Positions 9,161 through 18,402 of a stretch of DNA of 64,000 nt are shown piece by piece. Each line of letters opens with the position of its first letter. Position 1 is the stretch's first letter. The notes under the pieces were generated by a model that had not been told where the DNA came from, searched no databases, and was given only the letters and a program-made list of their open reading frames with translations. Both the position numbers and the translations under genes were made by a program. This DNA is from Palsa-883 sp963826975 (GTDB lineage: Bacteria > Pseudomonadota > Alphaproteobacteria > Acetobacterales > Acetobacteraceae), in NCBI GenBank assembly GCA_963826975.1, contig CAWGZJ010000031.1, forward strand, positions 1 to 64,000. Direction: 5' to 3'.

Positions 9161-10050
9161 CCCGGCCGGCACGGCAACCAATAGAGGACCGCCCACTACT
9201 TTGGCTGGCGCCGCTGTTCCTGCTGCTCGGCGTGCTCTACCTCTATCCGCTGCTCGATGTTGTGCGCCTCAGCTTCACCGATGCTGGTGACGCGAGCGCG
9301 ACCCCGCACTACACGCTGGCCAGTTACCGCGCGGTGCTTGGGTCACCCGAGTTCACCGGAATGGTCCGCGTAACCGCCATCTTCGTTGTTGCCAGCATCA
9401 TCGGCCAGTTGGTGTGCGGGATGCTGATTGCCGTGCTGGTCTGCGAAGGCGAGCGTCGGCGGCTGCCCGGCGCGGCCGTGGTGCGGGCGATCGTGCTGGT
9501 CGGATGGGTGCTGCCCGGTGTGGTGATCGGCATCATCTGGAAACTGCTGCTCGACGAATCGGGGTCGGGTATTCTGTCCTATGCCGCATCGATGCTTGGC
9601 GTGCGTGAGCCGGCCTTCCTGTCGGCGCCGGTGCCGGCGCTGGTCTGGGTGACGGTGGCGAATATCTGGCGCGGCACCGCATTCAGCATGATCCTGCAAT
9701 ATGCCGGGATGAAGACCGTGCCACCGGAACTGTACGAGGCGGCAACGGTCGATGGTGCCGGCGCGGCGCAGCAATTCCGCCACATCACGCTGCCGTCGTT
9801 GCGTGGCATCCTGCTGATCAACCTGGTGCTGGTCACCATCGCGACACTCAATACGTTCGACATGGTGCTGCCGCTCACCGGCGGCGGCCCCGGCCGGGCA
9901 ACGGAGGTGGTTGCGCTCTACATCTACCATCTGGTGTTTTCCGAGTTTCAATTCGGCCGCGGCAGCGCCGTCGCCGTCATGCTGATGGCGGTCGGCCTCG
10001 CGTTGTCAGCCTGCTACGCCCGGATCATCAGGCGCGAACCGGCCGCATGA
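9139..10050 (+). CDS. Sugar ABC transporter permease (MalF-like)
   Basis: A 303-residue inner-membrane protein with about six hydrophobic segments, starting with LLWLAPLFLLLGVLYLYPLL. It carries the EAA loop that contacts the ATPase (ELYEAATVDGAGAAQQFRHI, then TLPSLRG). It overlaps the binding-protein gene upstream by 22 bases and the next permease by four (ATGA). It forms the translocation pore with the following permease. Confidence 0.92.
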   Translation: MAQAGALTRPARQPIEDRPLLWLAPLFLLLGVLYLYPLLDVVRLSFTDAGDASATPHYTLASYRAVLGSPEFTGMVRVTAIFVVASIIGQLVCGMLIAVLVCEGERRRLPGAAVVRAIVLVGWVLPGVVIGIIWKLLLDESGSGILSYAASMLGVREPAFLSAPVPALVWVTVANIWRGTAFSMILQYAGMKTVPPELYEAATVDGAGAAQQFRHITLPSLRGILLINLVLVTIATLNTFDMVLPLTGGGPGRATEVVALYIYHLVFSEFQFGRGSAVAVMLMAVGLALSACYARIIRREPAA

Positions 10051-10901
10051 TGTCGTGGCGCGCGCGGCGCAGCGCCGGATCGATCGCGATATATGCCGGC
10101 TATGTCGTGGTGGGGCTGGTGTTCCTGTTCCCGCTGCTCTGGGTGGTGTCGCTGTCATTGCGACCCATGGCCGAGCTGTTCGCCTACCCGCCGCGCCTGG
10201 TGCCGCTGCATCCGACGCTCGCGGCGTATCGACAGGTGCTGACCGGCTCTCCACTCGCCCTGTATCTGTTGAATTCGATCAAGCTGGTCGTGGCGACGGT
10301 GATCTGTTCACTGATCATTGCTGTCCCGAGCGCCTACGCGCTGTCCCGTCTGCGGTTTCGCAGCGCCACGCTGAAATCGCTGGTCATGCTCGGCATGCTC
10401 AGCGTGCAGCTCGTTTCGCCGCTGGTGACCGCGCTGCCGCTCTATCGGTGGTTCTCGTTGCTCAACCTGATCAACTCGCATGCCGCGGTGGTCGCGGTCT
10501 ATGTCGCGCTCAGCGCGCCGTTCGCCACCTGGATGCTGACCGGCTTCCTCGACACCGTGCCGGTGGCGCTGGATGAGGCGGCGCGGATCGATGGGTGTTC
10601 GCGGCTGCAATCGGTGATCCGCGTGCTGTTGCCGGTCATGCTGCCGGGTCTCGCGTCCACCGCGATCCTGCTGGCGATCAGCACCTGGGGACAGTTCATC
10701 ATCCCGTTCGTGCTGCTGACGCGGGGCAATTTGTATCCGGTCAGCGTCGGCATCCTGGACTTCCAATCCAGCACCGATGCGGTCAGCACGCACCTGCTCG
10801 CCGCCGCCGCCGTTCTGTCCGCGCTGCCGGCGATGGTTGCGTTCCTCGTGCTGCAGCGGTTCATCATCGGCGCGCTGACCGCGGGTGCGGTGAAGGGTTA
10901 G
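10047..10901 (+). CDS. Sugar ABC transporter permease (MalG-like)
   Basis: A 284-residue inner-membrane protein and partner of the preceding permease. Hydrophobic segments begin at AIYAGYVVVGLVFLFPLLWV. The EAA loop reads LDEAARIDGCSRLQSVIRVL, then LPVMLPG. Starts are overlapped (ATGA) with the upstream gene. No ATPase gene follows, so the importer must borrow a shared MsmX/UgpC-type ATPase encoded elsewhere (inference). Confidence 0.92.
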   Translation: MMSWRARRSAGSIAIYAGYVVVGLVFLFPLLWVVSLSLRPMAELFAYPPRLVPLHPTLAAYRQVLTGSPLALYLLNSIKLVVATVICSLIIAVPSAYALSRLRFRSATLKSLVMLGMLSVQLVSPLVTALPLYRWFSLLNLINSHAAVVAVYVALSAPFATWMLTGFLDTVPVALDEAARIDGCSRLQSVIRVLLPVMLPGLASTAILLAISTWGQFIIPFVLLTRGNLYPVSVGILDFQSSTDAVSTHLLAAAAVLSALPAMVAFLVLQRFIIGALTAGAVKG

Positions 10902-10946
10902 TGCCGGGGCGTTACGAAATGCCGCTATCTCCATACCCCGCCGGCT

Positions 10947-11909
10947 TTACAGCCCGCGCAAGAACCCGAGCATCGCCGCATTCACCGCCTCCGGCCGCTC
11001 CTGCTGCGTCCAGTGGCCACACCCTGGCAGCATGACCGTCTCCCGCAGCCGCGGCACGATCTTCGGCAGGTTCGCGACCGTCTCTGCGGCACCTGGAAAC
11101 GCCAGCACCACTTCGCGCTCTCCAACGACATACAAGGCAGGAACCGTCACCTTCGCTCCGGCGAACGGTGCCAGGATCTCCCAGTTCCGGTCTATGTTCC
11201 GGTACCAGTTCAATCCGCCACGGAACCCGGTGCGGGTGAATACATCGGCGTAGAAATCGATATCCGCGTCGGTCAGCCACGCCGGCAATGCGTCCTGCGC
11301 TGCCGGCTGAGTCCGCATCCCGCCCGCCAGAGGCACCATGGCAAAACCGCTCGGCGAAACCGTCGCCTCTCCGGAAAGCCGCAGTAAAATACCGCGAACC
11401 GAGGCCCGCACGTCCGCTTCCAAGTCCGCCTCGGCAACGCCCGGCTGCTGGAAATACAGCTGGTAAAACACCGCATCGTCGGTCCGAGGCATCACCGTCG
11501 TCGGCCGCACTCGCACGCGCGGCCGATACGGCACGCTCAGCCCGATCACCGCACGAAACCGGTCCGGCCGCAGCAGCGCGGCGTGCCAAGCCACCGGCGC
11601 ACCCCAGTCATGGCCGGCGATGACAGCGGTCTCCTCGCCCAGGGCATCCAGCAAGCCCACCATGTCGCCAACCAGGTGCAGCAGCGTGTACTGGTCGATC
11701 GCCTCGGGCGCCTCGGTCTGCCCATACCCGCGCATATCCGGCGCCACGACATGGAACCCGGCGTCGGCCAGCGCGCCGATCTGATGCCGCCACGAATACC
11801 AGGATTCGGGAAACCCGTGGCACAGCAACACCAACGGGCCGGAGCCTTTCTCCGCGATGTGCATACCGATGCCGTTGGTCTCGATAAAGCGGTGGCCAAT
11901 GTCGGTCAT
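10947..11909 (-). CDS. Alpha/beta hydrolase, epoxide-hydrolase type
   Basis: A 320-residue soluble hydrolase. The oxyanion motif HGFPESW (about residue 34), the nucleophile-elbow Asp in GHDWGAPVAW (about residue 104), and a C-terminal GCGHWTQQERPE with the catalytic His are all seen. An Asp rather than Ser at the elbow points to epoxide hydrolase or haloalkane dehalogenase chemistry. The start follows a GGGAGG site; the frame is open further upstream, but those codons overlap the start of the divergent mannosidase gene and are not needed. Confidence 0.88.
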   Translation of the reverse strand: MTDIGHRFIETNGIGMHIAEKGSGPLVLLCHGFPESWYSWRHQIGALADAGFHVVAPDMRGYGQTEAPEAIDQYTLLHLVGDMVGLLDALGEETAVIAGHDWGAPVAWHAALLRPDRFRAVIGLSVPYRPRVRVRPTTVMPRTDDAVFYQLYFQQPGVAEADLEADVRASVRGILLRLSGEATVSPSGFAMVPLAGGMRTQPAAQDALPAWLTDADIDFYADVFTRTGFRGGLNWYRNIDRNWEILAPFAGAKVTVPALYVVGEREVVLAFPGAAETVANLPKIVPRLRETVMLPGCGHWTQQERPEAVNAAMLGFLRGL

Positions 11910-12049
11910 CTGAGCCTCCCTTTGGCGCGCAGTGTAGGCTGAAGCCCGCGCGGCGCAACGAACCCCTCGGCCCGGCATTCGGGATATGCGCCGCCATGAA
12001 CTCGGTATTTTCCGGCTTGATCGCCGCATCGTGGAATGGATAGTGATCA

Positions 12050-14455
12050 ATGGAAAGTCGGGGCAACGCCATGCTGCACATGATCGGCAATGCGCACCTG
12101 GACCCGGTCTGGCTCTGGCGCTGGACCGAGGGCTGCGCCGAAGCCATCGCCACCTGCTGGTCAGCGGTAGATCGCCTGGACGAACATCCGGACTTCGTCT
12201 TCACCCGAGGCGAGGCGCTGATCTACCGCTGGATCGAGGAACTCGACCCACCGCTGTTCGCCCGCATCCGCGCGTTCGTCGCGGCGGGACGCTGGGTCAT
12301 CGTCAACGGCTGGTGGATTCAACCCGACTGCAACGTGCCGAGCGGCGAGGCAATCATTCGCCAGGCGCTGTACGGCAAGAGCTACTTCGCCGACCGTTTC
12401 GGTGTTGACGTCACCGTCGGCTACAATGTCGACTCATTCGGTCACGCGGCCACTTTACCAATGTTGCTGCGCCACACCGGGTCCGACAGTTATGTGTTCA
12501 TGCGGCCGCAGGCGCATGAGATGACGCTGCCGGGGGAATTGTTCGACTGGATCACGCCGGATGGCTCGCGCGTGCGCACCTTCCACATCCGGATGGGCTA
12601 TCACAGCGCGACACGGTCCGGGCCGTTGTCCGACAAGATCGATCGGCACCTGGAGATGAGCGCGGCGGCCGGTCACCCGCTCATGTGCTTCTATGGCGTC
12701 GGCAATCACGGCGGCGGGCCAACACGCGAGGCATTGGCCACGATCGATGCTCGTCGTGCCGCCGGCGATCCGATCGAATTCAGCGACCCGGTGCGGTTCT
12801 TTGCCGCGGTGCGCGACGTGGCCGTGCCGGAATTGATTGGCGAACTGCAATATCACGCAATCGGCTGCTACAGCGCGGGCGCGTCGCTGAAGGCGCTGAA
12901 CCGGCGCGCGGAATCCGTGCTGTGCCAGGCCGAGACGGCCGCCGCGCTTGCGTTCCGCGAGACCGGAGCGGCCTATCCCGGAACCACCTTCGCGACACTA
13001 TGGCAGATGGTGCTGTTCAACCAGTTCCACGACACGATGGGCGGTTCCAGCATCGAAAGCGCGTGCGATGACGCCATTCACGCCTACGGCGCGGTGATCG
13101 ACGGGGCGGAGCGGGAATTGAACGCGGCGGCGCGGCACCTCGCGCGTGGTGTGCGCCGCGCGGCGAACCCGCGCGATCCGCAATTCCTGCTGATGAATTT
13201 CAATGATGCCGATTGGGATGGGATTGCCGAGCTGCAACCCTGGATGGATTTCGAAGCGACGCCGCCGCGGACGCTGCTGGACGAGGAAGGCCAGCCCGTG
13301 CCCTTCCAGGAGACCGCTACCGAAGCGACGATGGGCGGCATCCAGCGCATCGCCTTTCGCGTGCGGGTTCCGGCGTTCGGCTATCGGTTGTTGCGTTACC
13401 CGGCGAGACAGCCGGCCGACGCGCCGGTCGCCAATATGGGGCGCCGCGAGCGGCGTGTGTTGACCGGTCCGCTGGTGGTTCAGACCGGCGGCTGGCGACT
13501 GGAGGTAGACCCCGCGAGCGGCGCCATTCGCAGCCTGATAAACCGCCGCTCGGGTGCCGCGCTGTTCACCGGGCCGGCGCATCTGGGCGTCGTTGTGGAC
13601 GATCCCTCCGACACCTGGAGCCATGGCGTGGACCGCTATCCGGTCGCCGGAACCGCGATGCGGTGCAACTCCGTTGCGGTATTGGAACACGGACCGATCC
13701 GCCACATGGTGGAGATCTGCACCACCCACGGCGAGAGCAGGCTGCGCACCACCATCGAGTTGCCCGAAGACGCCGACCTGCCGGTGGACTTTCGCGTGGC
13801 GCTGGATTGGCGGGAGCAGCATCGCCTGCTGCGGGTGGCCTATCCGATCGGCGCGCAGCGGTTCGAGTACGAGATTCCCGGCGGATGGATTGCCCGGCCG
13901 GATGATGGGCGGGAATACCCCGCTCAGCGCTGGGTCCGCGCCGTGCGCCCCGATCTGGTTGTCGCCATCGTCAATGATGCGAAATACAGCTACGCCGCCA
14001 AGGACGGCACGCTGTTCATCACCGCCGTGCGCTCACCCGTATTTGCGCACCACGACCCGATGAAACTGCAACCCGGCGCGCGTTATCGCCACATGGACCA
14101 GGGCGAGCAGCGCTTCACCATCCGCGTGCAGGCGGCGCCCGATCTCTCACGGCGCGACGCATGGCGGTTGGCCGATGCGCTGCTGCGTCCACCGGTCATC
14201 ACGCCGCACGTGTCGCGTGGCGGGGATCGACACTGGCAGGGCCAGTGGCTGCGCACACAGGCCGGGTCCAGCACGGTAACCGCCGTCAAGCTCAGCGAGG
14301 ATGGCTCGGCGCTGGCCCTGCGCGCGTTGGAACTGGAAGGCCAAGCGGATCGGTTGGTTGTGGATGATCGCACGGTCGACATGCCGGCGCGCGGCATCGT
14401 CACCGCGTTGTTGAGCGCGGACGGGCTACGACGCAGTGACGGATTGGAACGCTAA
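12050..14455 (+). CDS. Glycoside hydrolase family 38 alpha-mannosidase
   Basis: An 801-residue protein. The N-terminal catalytic domain has the Zn-binding GNAHLDPVWLWRW (residues 13-25) and the nucleophile region YNVDSFGH (about residues 125-132), both diagnostic of GH38. The helical bundle contains LFNQFHDTMGGSSIESA, also typical. The C-terminal half is the beta-rich domain. It hydrolyses terminal alpha-mannosyl linkages. There is no signal peptide, so it probably acts in the cytoplasm on imported oligosaccharides, which fits the sugar ABC importer upstream. A second in-frame ATG at 12071 is an alternative start. Confidence 0.92.
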   Translation: MESRGNAMLHMIGNAHLDPVWLWRWTEGCAEAIATCWSAVDRLDEHPDFVFTRGEALIYRWIEELDPPLFARIRAFVAAGRWVIVNGWWIQPDCNVPSGEAIIRQALYGKSYFADRFGVDVTVGYNVDSFGHAATLPMLLRHTGSDSYVFMRPQAHEMTLPGELFDWITPDGSRVRTFHIRMGYHSATRSGPLSDKIDRHLEMSAAAGHPLMCFYGVGNHGGGPTREALATIDARRAAGDPIEFSDPVRFFAAVRDVAVPELIGELQYHAIGCYSAGASLKALNRRAESVLCQAETAAALAFRETGAAYPGTTFATLWQMVLFNQFHDTMGGSSIESACDDAIHAYGAVIDGAERELNAAARHLARGVRRAANPRDPQFLLMNFNDADWDGIAELQPWMDFEATPPRTLLDEEGQPVPFQETATEATMGGIQRIAFRVRVPAFGYRLLRYPARQPADAPVANMGRRERRVLTGPLVVQTGGWRLEVDPASGAIRSLINRRSGAALFTGPAHLGVVVDDPSDTWSHGVDRYPVAGTAMRCNSVAVLEHGPIRHMVEICTTHGESRLRTTIELPEDADLPVDFRVALDWREQHRLLRVAYPIGAQRFEYEIPGGWIARPDDGREYPAQRWVRAVRPDLVVAIVNDAKYSYAAKDGTLFITAVRSPVFAHHDPMKLQPGARYRHMDQGEQRFTIRVQAAPDLSRRDAWRLADALLRPPVITPHVSRGGDRHWQGQWLRTQAGSSTVTAVKLSEDGSALALRALELEGQADRLVVDDRTVDMPARGIVTALLSADGLRRSDGLER

Positions 14456-14479
14456 AGCAGGTTCAGCCAGACCTGCTTG

Positions 14480-14611
14480 TACACCTCGCCCGGGCTTGCG
14501 GGAGAGGTCGCGGAGCGTTTGCGACGCGGGTGAGGGTCGTGCCGCGGGTGAAGACCCTCACCCGGATCGCTACGCGCTCCGACCTCTCCCGCGAAGAGCG
14601 GGAGAGGTGTA
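14480..14611. repeat. Palindromic repeat, CTCTCCCGC family (copy 1)
   Basis: Begins with TACACCTCGCCCGGGCTTGC and ends GCGGGAGAGGTGTA, with an inner pair around GGGTGAGGGTC / GACCCTCACCC. The whole stretch folds on itself. Further copies at 34508-34639 and 63385-63478. It lies between the convergent mannosidase and phaR genes and may terminate both. Confidence 0.75.
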
Positions 14612-14633
14612 CGGCCGCTACTTCGCCACAAGC

Positions 14634-15233
14634 CTACTTCGCCTTCTCCGCCAGTTGCGCCCGCAACGCCGCCACCTCGGCACGCAGCGCGGCGATCTCG
14701 CCCGCGGCGTCGGTGCCCGGCGAGCCGCCAGGCTCCATCGGCCGGTAGAACGGCGTAAAGAAGCTCATCGCCCGCTCCATCATCGCCAGATTCTGCCGGC
14801 TGACCTCCTCCATGTTGCCGAACGGGAACAGGTTGCCCATGGTCTTCTGCATGGTCGCGCGCATCTGCTCCTGCTGGTGGCTGAAGGCGCCCATCGCCTG
14901 CTCGAGGTACTTCGGCACCAGGCTCTGCACCTGATCGCCGTAGAAGCCGATCAACTGGCGCAGGAAGGCAGTCGGCAGCAGGTTCTGGCCCTGCTTGCCC
15001 TCCTCTTCCACGATGATCTGGGTCAGCACGCCGCGGGTGATGTCCTCGCCGGTCTTGGCGTCGTAGACCACGAAATCGCGGCCTTGGCGCACCATCTCGG
15101 CCAGGTTGTCGAGGGTGATGTAGCTTGAGCTTTCAGTGTTGTAGAGGCGCCGGTTGGCGTATTTCTTGACCACGACGGTCTGCGATGTGTCGGCCGCCTT
15201 GGCCCCGGCTTCCTTGCGAACGGCTTCGGACAT
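14634..15233 (-). CDS. phaR: Polyhydroxyalkanoate synthesis repressor PhaR
   Basis: A 199-residue cytoplasmic regulator that senses PHA granules and represses phasin and PHA genes (family knowledge). The N-terminal PHB/PHA accumulation DNA-binding domain is clear (KKYANRRLYNTESSSYITL, residues 23-41), followed by the regulatory helical domain (PTAFLRQLIGFYGDQVQSLV) and an Ala-rich coiled-coil end (EIAALRAEVAALRAQLAEK). It is divergent from the PHA-synthase-like gene, a common arrangement. Confidence 0.95.
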   Translation of the reverse strand: MSEAVRKEAGAKAADTSQTVVVKKYANRRLYNTESSSYITLDNLAEMVRQGRDFVVYDAKTGEDITRGVLTQIIVEEEGKQGQNLLPTAFLRQLIGFYGDQVQSLVPKYLEQAMGAFSHQQEQMRATMQKTMGNLFPFGNMEEVSRQNLAMMERAMSFFTPFYRPMEPGGSPGTDAAGEIAALRAEVAALRAQLAEKAK

Positions 15234-15398
15234 TCGTCTCTCCCGCGCGATTCCCAGTCTACCGCGATTCCGAGTCTACAATGCGACCTATGCCGCACCT
15301 GCGAAAGCCCTTTCGTGAATTGGCGCGGTTTTGCCGTTCCGTGCGCCGCGCACCGGGCCTATGGTCCGCGCCACGCCAGGACAGGGGACCGATGACGG

Positions 15399-15914
15399 AT
15401 GGCCGAGTCGGGGAAGCCGCCGGATCCCGCGGCGCCGCCGCCGGGTCTCGAAGCGTTGGCGCGCGACTGGGTCACATTGTGGCAGAGCGAGCTGGCCGCG
15501 ATCGCCGCCGATCGGGAAGCGCAGGAGAGCTGGCAGGCGATCCTTGCCCTATGGGCCGGCGCGGCGGGCGCCATGCTGGCCGCCGCACCGCGGTTCTGGG
15601 CGCCGCATGCTGGCCACGCGGATGCCAACCCGTCGCATGCCAACCCACCGCACGCCGGCCCGGGTCCGGTCCCGCACTCGAACGCTCAACCGTCGCATGA
15701 ACACGCGGACGGACACCCCGGCACCGCTGCGCCGCAGGGGGCCGCGGCCGCTGCTGCTGCACCTGACCCTCGCGATGCTGAGGTCGACCGTCTCGCGCGC
15801 CACGTCGCCGAGCTCGAATCCCGCCTCGCCGAACTTGAGCACGGCGTTCGCCGAGGCGACGGCGGTCATCGCCGCGGCGCTGCGGGACCCGGTCCACGCC
15901 GACAGCGCCGTTGA
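15399..15914 (+). CDS. Small helical protein upstream of phaC-like gene (possible PhaE-like partner)
   Basis: A 171-residue frame. The first 60 residues look like genuine coding sequence (LEALARDWVTLWQSELAAIA, then WQAILALWAGAAGAMLAA). A His/Pro/Ala-rich linker follows, then a coiled-coil-like stretch (DAEVDRLARHVAELESRLAELE). The last 25 residues are Gly/Arg-rich and overlap the start of the synthase in another frame, so the true end may differ. Position, helicity and the Trp-rich start suggest a synthase-associated subunit, but I cannot prove homology to PhaE. Confidence 0.55.
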   Translation: MAESGKPPDPAAPPPGLEALARDWVTLWQSELAAIAADREAQESWQAILALWAGAAGAMLAAAPRFWAPHAGHADANPSHANPPHAGPGPVPHSNAQPSHEHADGHPGTAAPQGAAAAAAAPDPRDAEVDRLARHVAELESRLAELEHGVRRGDGGHRRGAAGPGPRRQRR

Positions 15915-16953
15915 GGCCTTCCCCCGCGCGGTGGTCGAGGCGACGCTGCGCCAGGACGCCGACCTTATCAGCGGCATCGCCGCCTACCGCCGCCACCCCT
16001 ACGCGCGCACCCTAAGCGAACCGAACACGGTGTGGGCGGAGAATGAGACGCGCCTGCTGGATTACGGCGGCCCGGACCGCGGTAACGACGTGCCCGCGCT
16101 GTTCGTGCCCAGTCTGGTCAACCGTGCCTATGTGCTCGACCTGGCGCCGGGCCACTCAATGCTGCGCTGGCTGGCCGAGCAGGGCATCCGCCCGCTGCTG
16201 CTCGACTGGGGTTGGCCCACGGAGATCGAGCGGCGCTTCACCCTGACCGATTACGTCGCCGGCCGGCTGGAGCGGGCGATGGCAGCCACCACCGGCATCG
16301 CGGGAGGCAAAGTGGCCCTGGTCGGCTACTGCATGGGCGGCACGCTCGCAGTCGCCGCCGGGGCGCGCCGGCCGGACCTGCTCAGTGGACTGGGGCTGCT
16401 GGCGGCCCCATGGGACTTCCATGCCGGTGGCCGCGAACAGGCCGAGACGCTGGCCCGCGCGCTGCCATTGCTCGAACCCGCACTGGCGTTCAACCAGACG
16501 CTGCCGATCGACCTGCTGCAGGTGCTGTTCTCGCTGCTCGACCCATGGGGCGTGGCGGATAAGTATCGGGGTTTCGCGCGGCTGGATCAGGGCGGTGCGC
16601 GGGCACGGTTGTTCGTGGCGCTGGAGGACTGGCTGAACGATGGCGTGCCGCTGGCCGCGCCGGTGGCACGCGAGTGCCTGGCCGGGTGGTATGGCGAGAA
16701 CACGCCGGCGCGCGGCACCTGGCGCATCGCCGGGCTGCCGGTCGATCCCGCATCCCTGCGGCTGCCGACTTTCGTCGCCGCGCCGGCGCGCGATCGCATC
16801 GTGCCGCCGGAAAGTGCACGGCCGCTGGCGGCGCTGATTCCCGGTGCGGTGCTGCACGAGCCGGCGGCGGGGCATATCGGCATGGCGGCGGGGGGCACCG
16901 CCGAGCGCGTGCTCTGGCGGCCCCTGCGCGACTGGCTGCATGGATTGGGGTGA
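15835..16953 (+). CDS. phaC: PHA synthase-like alpha/beta hydrolase (class III PhaC type)
   Basis: About 372 residues from a TTG start at 15835; the frame is open back to 15331, but that part competes with the better-looking frame at 15399. The lipase-box-like motif VGYCMGG has Cys in place of Ser, the hallmark of PHA synthases. The other triad members are seen in AARDRIVPPESARPL (Asp) and AGHIGMAAGG (His). The length fits class III PhaC. It polymerises hydroxyacyl-CoA into PHA granules. It is next to phaR and downstream of a possible helper subunit. The start codon is the least certain part. Confidence 0.8.
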   Translation: MSTAFAEATAVIAAALRDPVHADSAVEAFPRAVVEATLRQDADLISGIAAYRRHPYARTLSEPNTVWAENETRLLDYGGPDRGNDVPALFVPSLVNRAYVLDLAPGHSMLRWLAEQGIRPLLLDWGWPTEIERRFTLTDYVAGRLERAMAATTGIAGGKVALVGYCMGGTLAVAAGARRPDLLSGLGLLAAPWDFHAGGREQAETLARALPLLEPALAFNQTLPIDLLQVLFSLLDPWGVADKYRGFARLDQGGARARLFVALEDWLNDGVPLAAPVARECLAGWYGENTPARGTWRIAGLPVDPASLRLPTFVAAPARDRIVPPESARPLAALIPGAVLHEPAAGHIGMAAGGTAERVLWRPLRDWLHGLG

Positions 16954-16973
16954 GCGGGGAGGAAGAGGAGAAA

Positions 16974-17160
16974 GACTCTCCCCCTCCCCTTGAGGGAGGG
17001 GGTTGGGGGGAGGGGTCCCGGGCGACGGGGTCCCGGGGGAGAGGTTCTGGGGGAAGGGTCAGGGTCGGCGGGGACTTCGGTGCGATCCTGGCACCAACCC
17101 CTCCCCCCAACCTTGGTTCGCTTCGCGACCCAAGCCCTCAAGGGGAGGAGGAGAAGAGTC
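16974..17160. repeat. CTCCCCCTCCCCTTGAGGG palindromic repeat (copy 1)
   Basis: Left arm GACTCTCCCCCTCCCCTTGA and right arm ending CCCTCAAGGGGAGGAGGAG, with inner GGGGGAGGGG / CCCCTCCCCCC pairs. Copies at 51827-51952, 58229-58350 and 62132-62294. This copy fills the gap between phaC and the oxidoreductase and runs up to the next gene's start region. Confidence 0.75.
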
Positions 17161-17162
17161 AC

Positions 17163-18143
17163 ATGCGTATCGTTCTGATCGGCGTCTCGCATTGGCACGT
17201 GCCGTTCTATCTCGATCCGTGCCTGGAACTACCGGGCGTCGCCGTTGTCGGCGTGAGCGACGACGACCTGACACGCGCCGAACCGGTCGCCGTGCGGGCC
17301 GGCTGCCCGGCCTTCGCCGACTACCGCGAGATGTGCGCCCGCCTGAAGCCGGACTTCGCCTTCGCGCTCGGCCGGCACTGCGACATGCCCGCGCTCGGAC
17401 GGTTCCTGATCCAGGCGCGCATCCCGTTCGCGATGGAGAAACCCTGCGGCACCTCGCTCGCCGAGGTGCGCGCGCTGGCCGCGTTGGCGCGCGCGGCCAA
17501 CGCCTTCGCCGCGATCCCCTTCGTGTTCCGCTATTGCGGCCTGCTCGATGCACTGCGCGACGAAGCCCCCGGTGAGGCCATCCAATACATCGGCTTCAAG
17601 TTCGTCGGCGGCCTGGTCGAGCGCTACCGCCAGGCACACTGCGAGTGGATGCTGGACCGCGCCACCGCCGGCGGCGGCCCGCTGATCAATCTTGGGGTGC
17701 ACTTCCTCGATCTGTGCCGCGTGCTGCTGCCCGGTGCGCGGTTCGAGGTCACCGCGGCGGTAATGTCGAATGCCCAGGCTGGGCTATCGATCGAGGACCA
17801 CGCGGTGGTGCTGCTGCAAGGCGGAGGCGCACGCTGCGTGATCGAAACGGGATACCTCTACCCGGCGCCACACTCGGTGTTCGACATGCACTACAGCATC
17901 CGCACCTTGTGCCACTACTTCGCCGCGCGCGATGCAACCACGCTGGAGATCATCGACGACGACCGCAATCGGCACACGCGGGAGATGACGCTGATCAACG
18001 CGCCGCTCTACCCGACATTCGTCGCCGACACGCTGCGGCGGCTGGAGCGGGGGAAAAAGCCGATTGCCGACCTGGACGACATGGTCGAGGCAATGCGGCT
18101 GGTGCACGACGCCTACGCGCTGTCGCCGCTGGAGGACGCCTGA
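17163..18143 (+). CDS. Gfo/Idh/MocA family oxidoreductase
   Basis: A 326-residue NAD(P)-dependent dehydrogenase acting on sugars or sugar derivatives. The Rossmann start is MRIVLIGVSHWHVPFYLDP, and the conserved EKPCG (about residue 97) follows the nucleotide-binding domain. The substrate-domain signature GGPLINLGVHFLDLCR contains the likely catalytic His. The ATG comes just after the repeat, with GGAG 12-15 bases upstream. Confidence 0.88.
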   Translation: MRIVLIGVSHWHVPFYLDPCLELPGVAVVGVSDDDLTRAEPVAVRAGCPAFADYREMCARLKPDFAFALGRHCDMPALGRFLIQARIPFAMEKPCGTSLAEVRALAALARAANAFAAIPFVFRYCGLLDALRDEAPGEAIQYIGFKFVGGLVERYRQAHCEWMLDRATAGGGPLINLGVHFLDLCRVLLPGARFEVTAAVMSNAQAGLSIEDHAVVLLQGGGARCVIETGYLYPAPHSVFDMHYSIRTLCHYFAARDATTLEIIDDDRNRHTREMTLINAPLYPTFVADTLRRLERGKKPIADLDDMVEAMRLVHDAYALSPLEDA

Positions 18144-18158
18144 CCACCGCGCCGCCCT

Positions 18159-18326
18159 GATACCAACGGCCCTGAACATTGACGCACGGGCCGCTACCCC
18201 CGTCATGCCGGCGCAGGCCGGTATCCACGACTTTCTTTGCTGCAACGAAGGCAAGTCGTGGATACCGGCCTGCGCCGGTATGACGGGGGCAGCACCGAAG
18301 AGTCGATCATTCGGGCGCCTGGTATG
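18159..18326. repeat. ATACCA-family palindromic element, intact copy
   Basis: Outer ends GATACCAACGGCC and CGCCTGGTATGG enclose a strong stem: CCGTCATGCCGGCGCAGGCC... pairs with ...GGCCTGCGCCGGTATGACGG. The stem closes at CCACGACT / AGTCGTGG around a 21-nt loop (18233-18253). This empty copy shows the site where, at 44.6-47.2 kb, two group II introns are inserted. No coding capacity. Confidence 0.85.
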
Positions 18327-18402
18327 GCAAACGCTCGCACCATTCCACGGAATGATCGGCAGGCGCTGATCGACCCGATCATGATCGTTTCGAGGCAGTC
18401 GG

